Shown here one piece after another: positions 21,093 to 33,116 of a stretch of DNA of 64,000 nt. The notes under the pieces were generated by a model. It had not been told where the DNA came from, ran no database searches, and saw only the letters and a list, made by a program, of their open reading frames with translations. The stretch covers positions 8,243,735 to 8,307,734 of the forward strand of contig NW_006921532.1 of NCBI RefSeq assembly GCF_000340215.1, in the 5' to 3' direction. The DNA is from Pseudocercospora fijiensis CIRAD86. Taxonomy: Eukaryota; Ascomycota; Dothideomycetes; Mycosphaerellales; Mycosphaerellaceae. Position 1 is the first letter of the stretch. Every line of letters starts with the position of its first letter. Both the position numbers and the translations under genes were made by a program.

Positions 21093-22339
21093 TCAAGTGG
21101 CGGTGGCCGGAATATTGTTTCCCGATGCAGATGTTGGCGTCTTCGCAGCCTCTCCGCTGTCACTCTTCTGATGCTGCTGTGGCCTGTCGTGGTTTGGAAG
21201 GCTGCCGTTGCGGACCCACAGGTCGATCAGCGGCTGCATTGGCTCTGTGTCGCGCTCTGGAAGCAGACCAAAGATGCGCCCCACATTGATGAAGTGCATG
21301 AAGCACGTGTTGAGGTCACGGTACGCCGATAGATGCCAGTAGTCCATCCAGTGTGACCAGTACAGGTGGGCGTAACATCGGAACATCTGCTTGTACATGT
21401 TCTTGATCTCCGTTTCAAACCGGTTGCTGAAGCCGGATGTCTTGCCAAGCCAGTGGTTCGGATCAGTGGCAGCCTGTGCTGGGTTTGGTAGTGGCGGCGC
21501 TTGCTGGAACGTTTGCGTGGGGAAGGTAGTCTCGTCCTGGATCTTGCCAGCGACCCACGTCTGAATATGCTTCATGTAGGTAGAGGCTGGGAGGTTGATT
21601 GGGTTGCGGCTAGTGTCAATCCAGGTGTAGGTAGTGCTAGTATACAATTAGTGGCTTGACATTGATTTGAGTCGTTCACAGCACTTACGCGCCAGCGGAC
21701 ATGCTTGGGCAAGACTTTTCATTGCACAGACAGATGCCCTTGCTACGGTCCTCGGTCTGCACAATCTTGATCATACCTGCCAAGAGGCGATTCTGCTCGA
21801 CGACTGCACCCAATGTCAGTCTGGTCCATGATTTGAATGGTCGGTGGTGCCTTACTCTGATGTGCCATCCACTCGCCTTCCTCGATGAGCTGTGGCTTGG
21901 CGGCCAAGGTCATGAAGTTGCCCTTGACGATGAACCCGGAATACTCTTCGCGGAAGAAGAAAGGCGGCTTTCTGGCACCGGAATTGCTCTGGTGAGCCTG
22001 CTCATTGGCGTTCATGGTAGCGGATGATGCTGAGGGTGACGCTGGCACGGGCGAGATGTTTGGTGGGTAGAGCGAAGATGGGCTATTTGCGGATGGTGAT
22101 GAAGTGTTCGTGCGGCTTGGTGGTTGGTTTGGGCGCTGTGGCTGCTGGCTTCTGCCCAAGTTGCGACTATTCAATTCATTGTCAGTCATCATCCGAATCG
22201 TGGTCTGCGAATAAGCAAGCATTGGAGGCCGCGGCGGTGATTGCGAAGTCCTGTGGCGATTGCGAGGCACGTACGGCCTCTGGATCCGCTCCAGGTGGTC
22301 CTGGAATCCTGGCATGGCTGGTTGGTGATGGCGTTGCAT
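21093..22339 (-). CDS. MOB-family kinase activator (divergent member)
   Basis: Three exons (21856-22339, 21689-21803, 21093-21636) encode 380 residues. The N-terminal 135 residues are Pro/Ser/Gln-rich and disordered. The MOB domain starts at FFFREEYSGFIVKGNFMTLA and contains the zinc-ligand stretch EKSCPSMSAG, TYTWIDTSRNPINLPASTY and a C-terminal FRCYAHLYWSHWMDYWHLSA. MOB proteins bind and activate NDR/LATS-type kinases in mitotic exit or polarity networks. The insert QAPPLPNPAQAATDPNHWLG between helices and a Ser-rich tail make it longer than yeast Mob1 or Mob2, and I cannot assign it to either subgroup with certainty. Confidence 0.85.
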
Positions 22340-23641
22340 GGACGTCGACACCGTCGAGAAGCAATATATAGAAGGGAAAGCACAATAGAGCTCAAACCTC
22401 ACTCGCCGCGCTCGGACTGCTGCCTGACCATTCTCACATTTCGAAGAGCTTTGAGACGCTCATTCACCCGCGACACTTCTATTTGGCAGGAGCGTGAAGT
22501 GAGCGCCGCAGACAATTGGCGGGCAGGTCCTTAGGCTGCATTCGAGTAGCCCAGCGGACGACGCCAAGAAGGCACTGGTCGAGCCATGCATCTCAAAATC
22601 TGAGATGACGAGGAGCAATGCATGCTTGGAGCATCGTAAAGAGCAGTAGCCACAGTGCTGGAAGAGACAAGCTGGCAATGGCAATAGCTGTGTTGCAACG
22701 TCGTGCTGGTAGGACGGATGAGGATTCGAGCATTGGCGAGGGCAAGTGAGTCTGCCTTTCGAAGGTTGGAGGAAGTGTCCAAGTCATGAGGGGCTTTGAC
22801 AAGTATCTTGAACGTCCATCCGTAGTCCTCGGCAGCCATGCAGACAGAGCATGCGGCATGTCGAGCAGATCCGATCCGGGTTGGGGGGCCAGGGAAGCAA
22901 CGAGGGCAACATTACCTTCCTTTGCGTAGCACCTGCCGTTGATTGCATCCAAGCACTGCTTCCAACCTCTCCGCAGTCCAAGCGATGTCGTCCAAAAAGA
23001 GGCCGCGGCGGAGGGAGCGAATAATGTCGGAAAGGAGCAGCGGTCAGGTCAGACCGGAGACGTCGTGCTTGCTTGCTCCGCACCATGCACGTCTCCAAAC
23101 TTCGTCCAACGCTCGCCGACTTGCCAGAAAGGAAAGCTTATCTTACTCACAGATTGTTCATCCAGGACGACATGTTCGCAGCCTGGCTGATGTAATGTCG
23201 GGAGGGCGTCGCTGGTGGCCGGGGGGAATGCAAAATAAGGAACGAAAGATTGCACAACGTCTCGCACTGTCGTGTGATGAAAGGAGGCTCTGGCTCTGCG
23301 CTGAAGTTGATCAAGGGCTCAGCGTCAAACCCCGGCGAGTTTCATCTGCAGCTTCATCCCGGCTCGCCCCGCCCCGCCCCGCCCCGCCCCGCTGAGTCGC
23401 GACTTCCCTTTGCGAAAACGCGCGGCGCGGCGAGGCCTGTGAAGCGCGAGAAGTGAAGCCGACCTCACTATTGCGAGTCGCATTTCGATTCACCGCACAT
23501 CAAGTAAGCACACCGATTTGAGTCTTCGGCTCCTATTACTACTACATCGGATAACAACGCTGGCCAAACCTGACACGACCGCATCTGAACGCGCATTGGA
23601 CACGAAAAACAGGCCTGGTGTGGCCGCGCATCGTTCACATC
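22340..23641. other. 1.3-kb divergent intergenic region
   Basis: Between the MOB and LEO1 starts. Short frames only, none with a recognisable domain. A GCCCC pentamer tract at 23365 lies 250 bp upstream of LEO1. Confidence 0.6.
23365..23391. repeat. GCCCC pentanucleotide tract
   Basis: Five tandem copies of a CGCCC/GCCCC unit in the LEO1 promoter region. It may be a GC-box-like element or simply a microsatellite. Confidence 0.85.
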
Positions 23642-25243
23642 ATGTCCGCAGAGCAGTCGCCGGCGGCAGAGCGCTTTGGAGATGAAGACGAAGTACTAGG
23701 AAAAGACGGCACAACTGGCGCGACCGGCGACATGAACGACGACGACGATGACGACGATGTGCAGACGTCGCGGCGAAAAGTGCCAGCGGTGCAGCCAGTC
23801 GGAAGCGACGATGATGAGGGCGGTGATGACTTGTTCGGCGACAACGACGGGCACGGTGATGCTGGAGATGGGCCAGGGGAGAAGCCTATGTAGGCCGCAG
23901 CGGATCCAGCGTACAGGATGGCTCAGCTAACGTGAAGGTATAGACGCGGTCTGGATGATGAGGAGCTCGATTCCGGCGACGACGAAGGCAGACAAGATCG
24001 ACAGACCCAGGAAGAGGCGCAGGAGCAGTATGAGGAGCGCGAAATGCTTTCAATGGACATGGAAGTCGCACGGCAGCCTGTACCAGAGCCTAGCGATGGC
24101 GAGATGTACCTGCTCAAGGTGCCGGAATTCATGTCCATTGAGCCTGAAGCCTGGCAGAATACCACATTCCAGCCGCCAAAGACCGATCATCACTCGAGAA
24201 AGCCAGCATCTGCCACCTTCTCAGCTTTCAACACCGCAATGACCACCATCCGATGGCGGCATTCCCCCTCAGACCCGTCGATCCTCCAGTCAAATGCACG
24301 CATAAACCGCTGGTCTGATGGATCGATTACGCTGCAGCTAGCATCTGATCCTGCTACACAGTACGAGATTGATGGTAATCCTCTGGCACCGCCCCAGAGA
24401 AATCCCATCAAACCGACTCCAACGAGCGTCACGGGAGGTACCAAAGGCGGCAGACAAGGACAACCGCTGGACGAGAAGTACGACCCTAAAAAGGACGCTT
24501 TCACATACCTTGTTGCGCCGGTGCAAGAGGCAGAGGCGCTTCGAGTGACACACAAAATTACCGCTGGCTTGTCTATCAAGCAGACTGAGAATGTCAAAGA
24601 TGATGCCATTGAGCGACTGCAAGCTGCGCTCGCCTCAGCAGCGAACGCAACCAAAGTCGCAGGCGCTACCGGTCAGCTCGAGGCTACAGAGGTGGATCCA
24701 GAACTACAGCGTCTCGAAGCGGAGAAGGCAGAGAAGCAAGCCTTGCGTGACAGAAAGCGACGCGAGAACGCTCAAGAGCGCGAGCGATTACGAACAGACA
24801 GAGCCCTCGGTCGTGCTGGTCTGTCTTCTGGTCGATATGGTGGCCTCAATGTTGGCATGCTCGAAGATGACGAGGAAGGCGGCATCGATCGTGGCCGACC
24901 ATCAGCCGGCAAACCTCGCGCTAAGCCGCGAAGAAGGAGGAATAGCGAGTATAGTGACGACGAAGATTTCGGTCGTAAGCGCTTCACAAGAGAAGACAGC
25001 TACGACCAAGAAGATGACTTCGTGGCGCCCAGTGACGAAGAGGAAGTGGTCGAGGATGACGAGGATCCAGATGATGGCATTGTTGAACAAGCGAGAGAAA
25101 AGCGAAGACCCGCGCCAGCACTATCGGCGGAGAACAGCGGTCTGGGCGATGATGCAGATGCCGACGGCGAGATTGATGATGACATTCCGCAGCAGCAAAG
25201 AACCAAGAGACGTCGTGTCGTGGACGATGATGACGAAGAGTAA
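23642..25243 (+). CDS. LEO1: PAF1 complex subunit LEO1
   Basis: Two exons (23642-23889, 23944-25243) give 515 residues. The N-terminus is highly acidic (NDDDDDDDVQ), the central Leo1 domain spans roughly residues 110-290 (LKVPEFMSIEPEAW, TIRWRHSPSDP, SNARINRWSDGSITL, FTYLVAPVQEAEALR), and the C-terminus alternates basic coiled sequence (RKRRENAQERERLR) with acidic runs ending RVVDDDDEE. Leo1 binds RNA polymerase II with Paf1, Ctr9, Cdc73 and Rtf1 and promotes elongation-linked histone modification. The domain order and charged tail match the family. Confidence 0.95.
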
Positions 25244-25698
25244 ACGCATCGAATTTGCATAGCGATGGTTGGCATTGGCGAGGAGTTGGCTGTAATATAC
25301 ATACATCGCGAGCCCGAGCTGAAAACGCTCCGAGAATACCACCAAAAGTCCCAGCGTTACCTTGGAGCCGCGTGGAACATTTCGCTCATTGAAGGCACAT
25401 CGTGACCGAGCTCAAGGGCCGGAGGGAAAAGATCTTTTCGCACTTGAGCGCGCTTTTACTGCATGCATTACGACTACTGAACGAAACGACTTACTGATGG
25501 TGGGATTCGATCACCAATCGCCTACACTCTGTATGCCCTTCGACTTGGCCACAAGCATACTCACTCGAAAAGGATTCTACGAGTTGTAAGTCTTGCCGCA
25601 GCTCGAATTAGCCAACTGCATTTGACGCTCCGCTCGCGACCTACAACAATATTACTGACAACGAGATCTAATGTCTACATTTCCGCCTAGATGAGCAC
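25244..25698. other. Convergent intergenic region
   Basis: 455 bp between LEO1 and the beta-glucosidase gene. No gene or repeat noted. Confidence 0.5.
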
Positions 25699-28313
25699 TC
25701 ATGCCAGGGTAAAACTGTCGGTAAGCAGTATGTCCGCGACACTCTTTGCTACCATAATCCCATATTTCCCATTTTGGAGCATCCACTGCTGCTCCTCAAC
25801 ATCCCAAATGCTTAGATCCCTTCTTCGCAGCGGGAAACGGTAGCTTGCTGACTGTCCTGGCTTGATCCACTTCTTATCGAAGCCTCTCAGTTGCTTCTCC
25901 ACTCCGCTGTTGGGGATGTTGATATATAACTGCGCAACTTCGGCTGCTGCGACTGAGCCGGTATTTTCGACAGTGATCGTGACGTTAGCAAGGATGTCAT
26001 AGAGCGAGGCCAATCCACCCTCTGGTGGCGGCGTCGTGGCTGATGCGTCCGGAGGAGAGAGACTGTGAGACATGCCAGGTGCGAGAGACGTGCTCAAGTT
26101 CGAATAGCTAAAGGTCGTATACGTCAAGCCATAGCCGAAAGCGTACCTCGGGGCGATGTTGTTCTTCAGGAAATGCCGGTAGTCAATGTAGATGCCCTCA
26201 GAGAAATTGCTTTGAGAGTATTGAGGATCCTGGGGGGTCGGTAGTGTGGGATTCAGGAGAGCCCCATAGTCGGACTCGTTATGCGCAACAGTGTATGGCA
26301 GGCGGCCAGACGGAGACTGTCGGCCATAGAGAATCTCTGTAAGCGCCTCGCCAGAAGCTTGGCCAGGCAAGTGGGCAAATATAACGGCGGTCACATTGGC
26401 GTGATCTATCCATCGATCGACCAGGCGAATTCCAGCGTTGTGGATTATGACGATCGTGCCGCTGCATTGGTCGGCAACGTTGGTGACCAAGGTGTCGCTC
26501 CATTCATCGGCCAGCGTTGTCCTGTCCGCCGACTCCGAAGACTGCGAATTGATCAGGACAAGACACGGGCCACTGGCATCAACCACTGTCGGATTTTGAG
26601 AGGTAAAGTCTGTGTGTAGCGTGGTTCCATCAACTGCAGCTTGCCGTAGCAAAGAGTCGTACGGTGCAAAGGTGATGGTGGGCGTTTGACCTCCTGATCC
26701 GCCTCCAGTCTTTAACGTTCCATTGAAAGCCACCTCCGGGATGCTAATGTCAGCAGGCGCGACCGCCGCGGCCAAAAGCAATGCTTGAAGATAGGTGAAA
26801 TCTTCGCCATTCGTGTACTTCAATGTATTCTCCAGCGACACTGCATACAGACTGGCATCGGGCACCGAAGTGTTGATGCCGCCGATCGCGTCGTATCCGA
26901 AGACAGACATGGACTTTGGTTTCTTTAGGGGCAATGCGCCATCGATGTTCTTCACAAGGACATGAGAATCGACGGCAGCTTGGAAGGCTATCTGGGCTGA
27001 CCCAGCATCACGGGCATCGGTGTCATTATGAGAATCCATGCCCGGGCTGCTCAGAGGAGCGAAGCGGTGCCACGCTGAAGCATTGATTAGCGCACTATGT
27101 AGCAAATAAATTGAATTCCAAACTTACCTGCCAGGATGCGAGTAGCCATATCATCGAGTCTAGTGCTATTCATCGATCCATTCTTGACTGCCGTGGCAAG
27201 CTGGTTATTTCCCCAGTAGAGATCGCTCGGCATTACCATATCAAGGCCTGCTTCAGCGCTTGCAATGCCCGTGTGCTGTCCATACCAGTCGCAAAGTGTG
27301 AACCCTTGGAATCCGAGCTCCGTCTTGAGTAGACCATTCAAGATCTTGCTATTTTGACATGCGTATGAATTGTTGACTCTGTTATAGCTTCCCATCACAG
27401 AGCCTACGCCAGCATATACTGCGTCGTAGAAGGGGAACAGGTACAATTCGTGGATTGTCTTATCGTCGATGTTTGAGGATACTGAGTTGTTGAGATTGAT
27501 ACCGATTGGAGCCAAGAAGCCTTGCAGAAAAGGATTGCGATTGGTCTCTTGCTCGTTACCAATAAAATGCTTTACGCAAGCAACGACAGACTGCTGGAGT
27601 CCTCGCACTGCCGGGTCAACGAGCTGGCCAGCGAGATAAGGATCGTTTGTGAAGCCTTCCCAATTCCTCCCGCCTTTGGCCACTCGACCGAGAGGCCCTA
27701 CTACTGGGCCCAAAGCGACATTGACGCCTTTAGCTTTGAACTCCTTGCCCATTTGGTATGCTCTTTGGTAGGCAAGACCACGATCCCAGGTTGCACCAAT
27801 GGAAATCTGGGCTGGGAATCCACTGACGTTCTCCGCTGTCCGCACGCCGGTGGGACCATCATTCAGGCAGATGCCTGGAAATCCCATTCTCTCGACCGAA
27901 CCCGTAAAGCCAGAGCATTTTCGATTGTCCTTTGCTGGAATGGTGACGTTGTTTTTCTCCTCGTTGCTCATGGCTGCTACCATGGCTTTGGCTTGAGCGT
28001 AGGCATTGGCCCAGAGACCGTCCCCTTTACCTTCCGGCGACGGATATACAGGTGGCGAATGGCCATATGAATAGTAGTGCTCTGGATCAGTCAATTTCTG
28101 TGGATCTACTCCAGGTTGCGACAAGGCTGCGATGATTGCTTGTTGAGTGTTATTCGCTTCCCCAGCCAGATATTGTGCTGCGAGGTCGACCAGGTTGGCT
28201 GGGACAACTCCAGTGTTATTGATTACACTTGCGATTGCATCGGTGGAGGCAAGCTGGGCAAATGCAGATGCTGAGCATAGCGCCAGCGTTCCCAACGCCC
28301 GTTTGCGGACCAT
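25699..28313 (-). CDS. Secreted GH3 beta-glucosidase
   Basis: Two exons (27128-28313 and 25699-27074, intron 53 nt) encode 853 residues. A signal peptide ([15 protein letters not shown]) starts the protein. The GH3 barrel shows [20 protein letters not shown], a [16 protein letters not shown] loop and [14 protein letters not shown]. The nucleophile is Asp342 in [11 protein letters not shown]. The second alpha/beta domain and a C-terminal fibronectin-III-like domain ([21 protein letters not shown]) follow. Several N-glycosylation sites (NNT, NVT, NGS, NST) fit secretion. The enzyme would release glucose from the non-reducing ends of cello-oligosaccharides or other beta-glucosides. Confidence 0.93.
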
Positions 28314-29274
28314 GACGTGTAGAATAGTGCTGCAAAAGTGGAAGCAGCTTATTATTACGTGCGGTCGTCGTTAGACGGGGCATAGAAGCGGGCAGCGTGG
28401 AAGATGAAGGTGTTGCATGTCGTGCTCGTATTCGTGTGCATTTTATTGCTAGCAGTAATGGGAAGGAAAGGGCAGACTAGAGCACTATACTTAGAGCCGC
28501 GGCGTACGCTGTTACGCTAGCCCTATTGTATCTATAGATTACAATAGATATCTACTAGGCCGTCGAGCGGAAAATATCGGTCCCACATCGGTAGCGCCCC
28601 AAGAGCCGCGGCACGCCGGCAACCAACCAAGTGCCATCGGCTACCACCAGCAACAGAGTCTACTAACCTATAGATAGTGTATACGCTCCACAATACACCA
28701 TACACCCTGATTAAGCGAGATGGCGGAAGGGGGTAATCCCTGAAAACGGGATCTCACTGATCAAGGCTAGCGTACTATCTAAAGGAATTATCCGCACCTT
28801 CAAAAAGTTCAGGTCTAACGTTTTCAAGCTAGCTGCCTTTTCCGGGGATTACCCCCGTCCGCCATCTCGCTTAATCAGGGTGTATATACGACTCTTTTGG
28901 GCGAGCTCTCAGCAGCTATAACCCGCCAAGCTACTTAATATTACTCGGATATTCTAGTATTCGGGAATCGGGCATAGCCGATGTATATACACTGGTATAC
29001 ACTAGTGTATCATACAGTGTACATGGTCCGGATCTTGAGGAGGCTGTAAACCCACATCCCTAGCTACCACTTGGGGTAAGAAGTCCGTGGAGCACGTGAA
29101 AGTGGGGCATAACTATACCATGAGCTACTGCCACGAGGTCAACGTCTACCGGAGCTTGGGTCTCGTATCCGTATCTCAGCCGAGCATGTCTTGTGCCTTT
29201 TGGCAGCAGCAGCAGTAATCCCAAGAGTACACTCTATACTGCCGCTCGACCTAGGCATCCCACCTATACCGGCT
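28314..29274. other. Intergenic region with transposon-like DNA
   Basis: 961 bp between the beta-glucosidase and questin-oxidase-like starts. Much of it (28480-29060) is rich in TA steps (for example TATCTATAGATTACAATAG) unlike its surroundings, and it contains the 180-bp inverted-repeat element. No gene is seen. Confidence 0.6.
28703..28882. mobile_element. 180-bp MITE with TA target-site duplication
   Basis: The two ends are inverted repeats of about 40 bases: CACCCTGATTAAGCGAGATG then GCGG at the left, and its complement at 28840-28882, continuing inward through GGGGGTAATCCC with two or three mismatches. TA dinucleotides flank both ends (28701-28702 and 28883-28884). There is no coding capacity. 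Terminal repeats and a TA duplication fit a non-autonomous element mobilised by a Tc1/mariner-type transposase. Confidence 0.8.
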
Positions 29275-30671
29275 ATGTTCTCACAGTTCACACTACCCTC
29301 GCTGCCGCCGCTGCCGTCGTGGGGTCAGCTCAGCGGCGGGATCAAACTCCCCAAGGCCGACATCCACGACGTCGAGGAGCGAGCCGAGAAAAGAGCTCGC
29401 ACGCTGAAGCACCTGCTCAAGGCGAATCACATTAATTACAGCATCATCTACAACAACCTCCGCTTCCACAACCACACCCCCCATATCCTCGGCTCAGCCT
29501 ACATCTTTGGCGCCGATCACGATGAGCTGACACACATCTATGAGGCGGAAAGCAAGCATCTAGAGCCATGGCAAGACAGTCCGGGAGAGATCGCTTTGCA
29601 CGACTGGCGAGACTTCTTGGGAAAGAGAGAGTATGTGTGCTCGTGCTGGGAGTTAGTTGCGAACAACGGCTTACAGCCTGTGATAGATACCAACGGGCCT
29701 TCATTGATTTCTTTGAAGATCAGCTCGTCCAACATGGCTACGACTGGCATGCCCTCTTGAATCACTTCCTGCTTTCCGGGAAAGAGCCTCTCATCAATAA
29801 CCTGATCGCTGGCCTCGCACATCCACTCATCCACTTGGGCTATGCAGAAGAGCTCTCATCCCGTACAGTGGCAGTTGAAGCTCTGGGGCTTGCCGCTTGT
29901 TTCTACAACGACTGGCACGTCTTCCTTGACAACCCGAAATACACCAAGCCGGCCCCAAACCCCACAGACTCGCTCTTCGGCATTTTGGAGCGGGTTCGCA
30001 ATGACACCAGATTCAACAATTTATCCGATCATCTCGGCAGCGACAATATAGATAAAATACTTGGCAATGAGGAGCTGGCGGCCGCAGCTTTAGAGTACTG
30101 GAATTCCTGGGATCTGAAGAAGCCAACTGAGCAATTCGCCGAGTCGCAGAAGCTCGCGGTCGCGCTTGTAGTGGCGGCCGAAGAACCTTCCAACGACAAG
30201 GGGTATGACTTCTTTGGAGTTCACCTCTTGACCAGCTCGCACGCTGTACGAACTCTCCTGCCAACTCTGCCTAACAAACACCATATCTCTCTCGTCCGAC
30301 AATGGTGGCTCTTCACATTGCTGGTGTACATTGCACAGTTGAGACCCAAGATCAACATCGACAATATCAAGCTGGTGGAGCTGGAGGGCCGCGATTGGCA
30401 GTTCGTCACCGAGAAAGCTCTCAAGAGCAAATGGCGCACAGATGCCCATTTTGTCAAGGCGTTGCGATGTATGCATGAGGCAAGCAAGACATGGGGTGAT
30501 GCCAACCAGTTCTACCTCAAGTCCGCTGTCAAGATGGCGCAAGAATTCAGAGGCTGGGGTGGTTTTGGCCCAAACCAGCTAGAGGAAGAAGCAGATGTCC
30601 AAAATATTGCCGCTCGAAACCACAGGCGGTTCTCTGGGCAAGGCGAGGGATTGTACGAGTACGATGCATGA
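29275..30671 (+). CDS. Questin oxidase-like protein (DUF4243/AflY family)
   Basis: Two exons (29275-29630, 29687-30671) encode 446 residues. Recognisable family stretches are NNLRFHNHTPHILGSAYIFGAD near the N-terminus, YQRAFIDFFEDQLVQHGYDW after the splice, and NNLIAGLAHPLIHLGYAEEL in the centre. Relatives include AflY of aflatoxin synthesis and GedK of geodin synthesis, which open anthraquinone rings. Many fungal copies are not in gene clusters and their substrates are unknown. No polyketide synthase or other pathway gene lies nearby. The first in-frame ATG is 29275; the frame is open upstream but has no ATG. Confidence 0.85.
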
Positions 30672-31004
30672 AAACAAGACACGCCACAGAATGTACATTA
30701 TTACGACGAATGAGTGAATGATGCAGCCAAGATTGACGAATTGTTGCGGGCCAGGTGGGGCAAAAGTGCCATTGAGTGAAGTTGAAATTCTGAAACAACT
30801 TGCTATTGTCGCAACAACAGTGCTATTCTCGAACAATGTTATTCAGCCGACAATGCATTCATCAAGATTGATTTGTATTTACTCGAGACACGTCCGGCTC
30901 TTTCTGAGTCGATTCGCGTCCAAGACATTTGCCAGCACAACATCTTCAGTCCGCGCGAACACGACTCTCAGACCTGAGCTTTTGGCGAACAAGCGTAACA
31001 TCTT
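30672..31004. other. Tandem intergenic region
   Basis: 333 bp, presumably the 3' end of the questin-oxidase-like gene and the promoter of the next gene. Nothing distinct. Confidence 0.5.
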
Positions 31005-31875
31005 ATGAGCAACAAACCCGACCAGATTGCCAGCGACATGGACATCATGGCCGATTGCGCCACGCCAATCGATTGGCCCGTCCTGACTCCGTCTGCACCC
31101 CCTCGCCACCATGAAACCGTCAGATCTAGCTACATCTCCTACGCTACGGCACCGGCAGTCACACCACTGGCATTTTTGAGACCTTCAAAGCAGCAGACAG
31201 CATCGCGCGGCACTGGGACCACGCAAGCATGCAAGACAAAAGCTGGCAAAGCCTACTCCATCAAACCAGCAGTGCCACTGCTCCCCGAGCCTGCCTTCAA
31301 GAGTGTCGCCAAATTGTCGAAAGAAGCAGAAGACGATGACATTCCGTCCGATTATCATGGCCCACCCATCGGCTACTCCATCAAGTGCGTACACCACAAG
31401 TCACTCGTCGCCGGTCTCGGATCTGTCACCACCTATGGCAATGTCCAGGCACCAAGACCTGTCTATGCGTTGCAATGCAACGTTGAGAACTGCTTAGTCT
31501 GCAAGTCTCGCCACGTAAGTTCAATAAATGCCCTGTTGGTGTGGGAGATTACTAAGTGTTCGCTAGATTCAGAAAACGCGTGCAGCTATGGCAACTGCGA
31601 TCTCAACTTCTACCATGCCAGGCCAGCCTCACTCCAACAGCGGAACTTCGACGTGGCCAGCTCCCATCACGCCAAATTCCAAGCAAGGCCAGCGTTACGC
31701 GTGGGATGAGCGATTGCAACCAGTTCCTGCGCATTTCCCACCAACGAGGGTCGTGGAGCGCAAGATGAGTGAGGAGAATGGTCTGGAGGTATATGGTGGC
31801 TGCAAGAATGTCGTCAGTGTCAAGAGAAGCCCACCAATGGTCTCGGTAGCGGCGCTTGAGAAGGGCATCTGTTAG
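31005..31875 (+). CDS. Hypothetical protein with Cys-x-x-Cys motif
   Basis: Two exons (31005-31514, 31567-31875) joined by a GTAAGT..CTAG intron of 52 nt give 272 residues. I do not recognise it. The middle contains a possible metal-binding stretch, IKCVHHKSLVAG followed about 35 residues later by LQCNVENCLVCKSRH. The flanks are basic and rich in Pro, Ser and Thr; the C-terminus is RSPPMVSVAALEKGIC. There is no signal peptide or membrane segment. Other in-frame ATGs at MDIMADC could be the true start. The intron and the coding-like base use support a real gene. Confidence 0.6.
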
Positions 31876-33116
31876 AAAGCGAGAAGGAGAAAATCCTCCC
31901 CGGTGGTTGGATGTGCATAAGAACGTGAATGACTGACTCATCGAAGTCGAAACGACCATAGCAACGAAATCAAATCCGTTGTTACTTAATGGCTCTTCAG
32001 CGTGGAGTTGAATTGTGTTTGAGCGTTGTGGGCAATCCACAGCCTCCCACTCACCCCGACGGAATATCATTGATGCTAAGGACAAATAGCAAGCGGCCGA
32101 ATGTATAGCCCCTTCCTAGATTGCAGAGTCAACCGTGCTTGATGCCCGGCAGGTGATCGTACGCCACAGCTCACATGCCTTTGCTCACTCTTCAAGATCA
32201 GGCTTACTATGGTATTGCTGCGAAATAGAAGCATAGGTCCTGGTCATCCCTGCTGAGGAAACCAAGTGTAAGTGATGTGATCTGGTGACGACAATTCATG
32301 TCTCTCTGAACTACAACTCATCAATCCGATCAGTAATACATCTCCATAGAGAAACCCATACAGATGGGATTTCCAGGTAGGAGCTGGAAATCAAAATTGA
32401 AGACCCAAGGAGAGGTGGCTTTTTAAGTCCACTCTGCAAGGTCATAGCAGCTATGGTAACGGTAAGAGATCTGGTTTCAGCTCAGCATTCATGTTCTTCT
32501 GAACGAAAAGGACTCCATGCCAAGTCAATCCTGCATCGGCTCACACCGTCACCACTTCAAAGTCTTTCGGTGAAATCAGCTTGGCAATGGAGTTGAGTGC
32601 ACATATAGATTAGGTCACGTTGGGAGAGAAAACCAAGAGCGTTCTTGAGGTGGCTAGAAGCTTGGACGTGTCGCTGAAGCATCAATCACATGCCAATCCG
32701 GTCGTCCAACTGGCTTTTCCTATTGTCGAGTAGAATCGGCACGAAGCACGCCGGCGATTCTGGATTTGGCAAACAAGAGAGATATATCAGACCGTAAATT
32801 CTCAACGACGACTTGTTCCTCTGCGATGAGCATCAAGGTTCCAGATTGTATACTTCATGAAGCACATGTAAAAGCATTTTCATCACCTGACACTGATTGC
32901 TCGTGAATGCTCGAGTCCTGTGAATGTGGACTTGTATTCACTTACGAGACTTTAGCATGTGATGTAGGTCTACTACAAGGTGACTCGCAATTCAACCTGC
33001 GACTTCTACACTCCAAACCATGGCGAACACCACCAAGCATCGCCTCTCGCAGCATTATAGCACCGCATACTGCAATCACCACCTCCAGCACGACCAACCC
33101 TCGCCACACCTACACC
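31876..33116. other. Intergenic region
   Basis: 1.2 kb with only short, motif-free frames. Part of it must be the promoter of the gene at 33117. Confidence 0.55.

Noticed and set aside
22460..23300. Several overlapping 70-150 codon frames between MOB and LEO1
   Set aside because: They overlap in all frames with no conserved pattern, as expected for GC-rich promoter DNA.
28314..31875. Secondary-metabolite cluster around the questin-oxidase-like gene
   Set aside because: No PKS, NRPS, transporter or cluster regulator is nearby.
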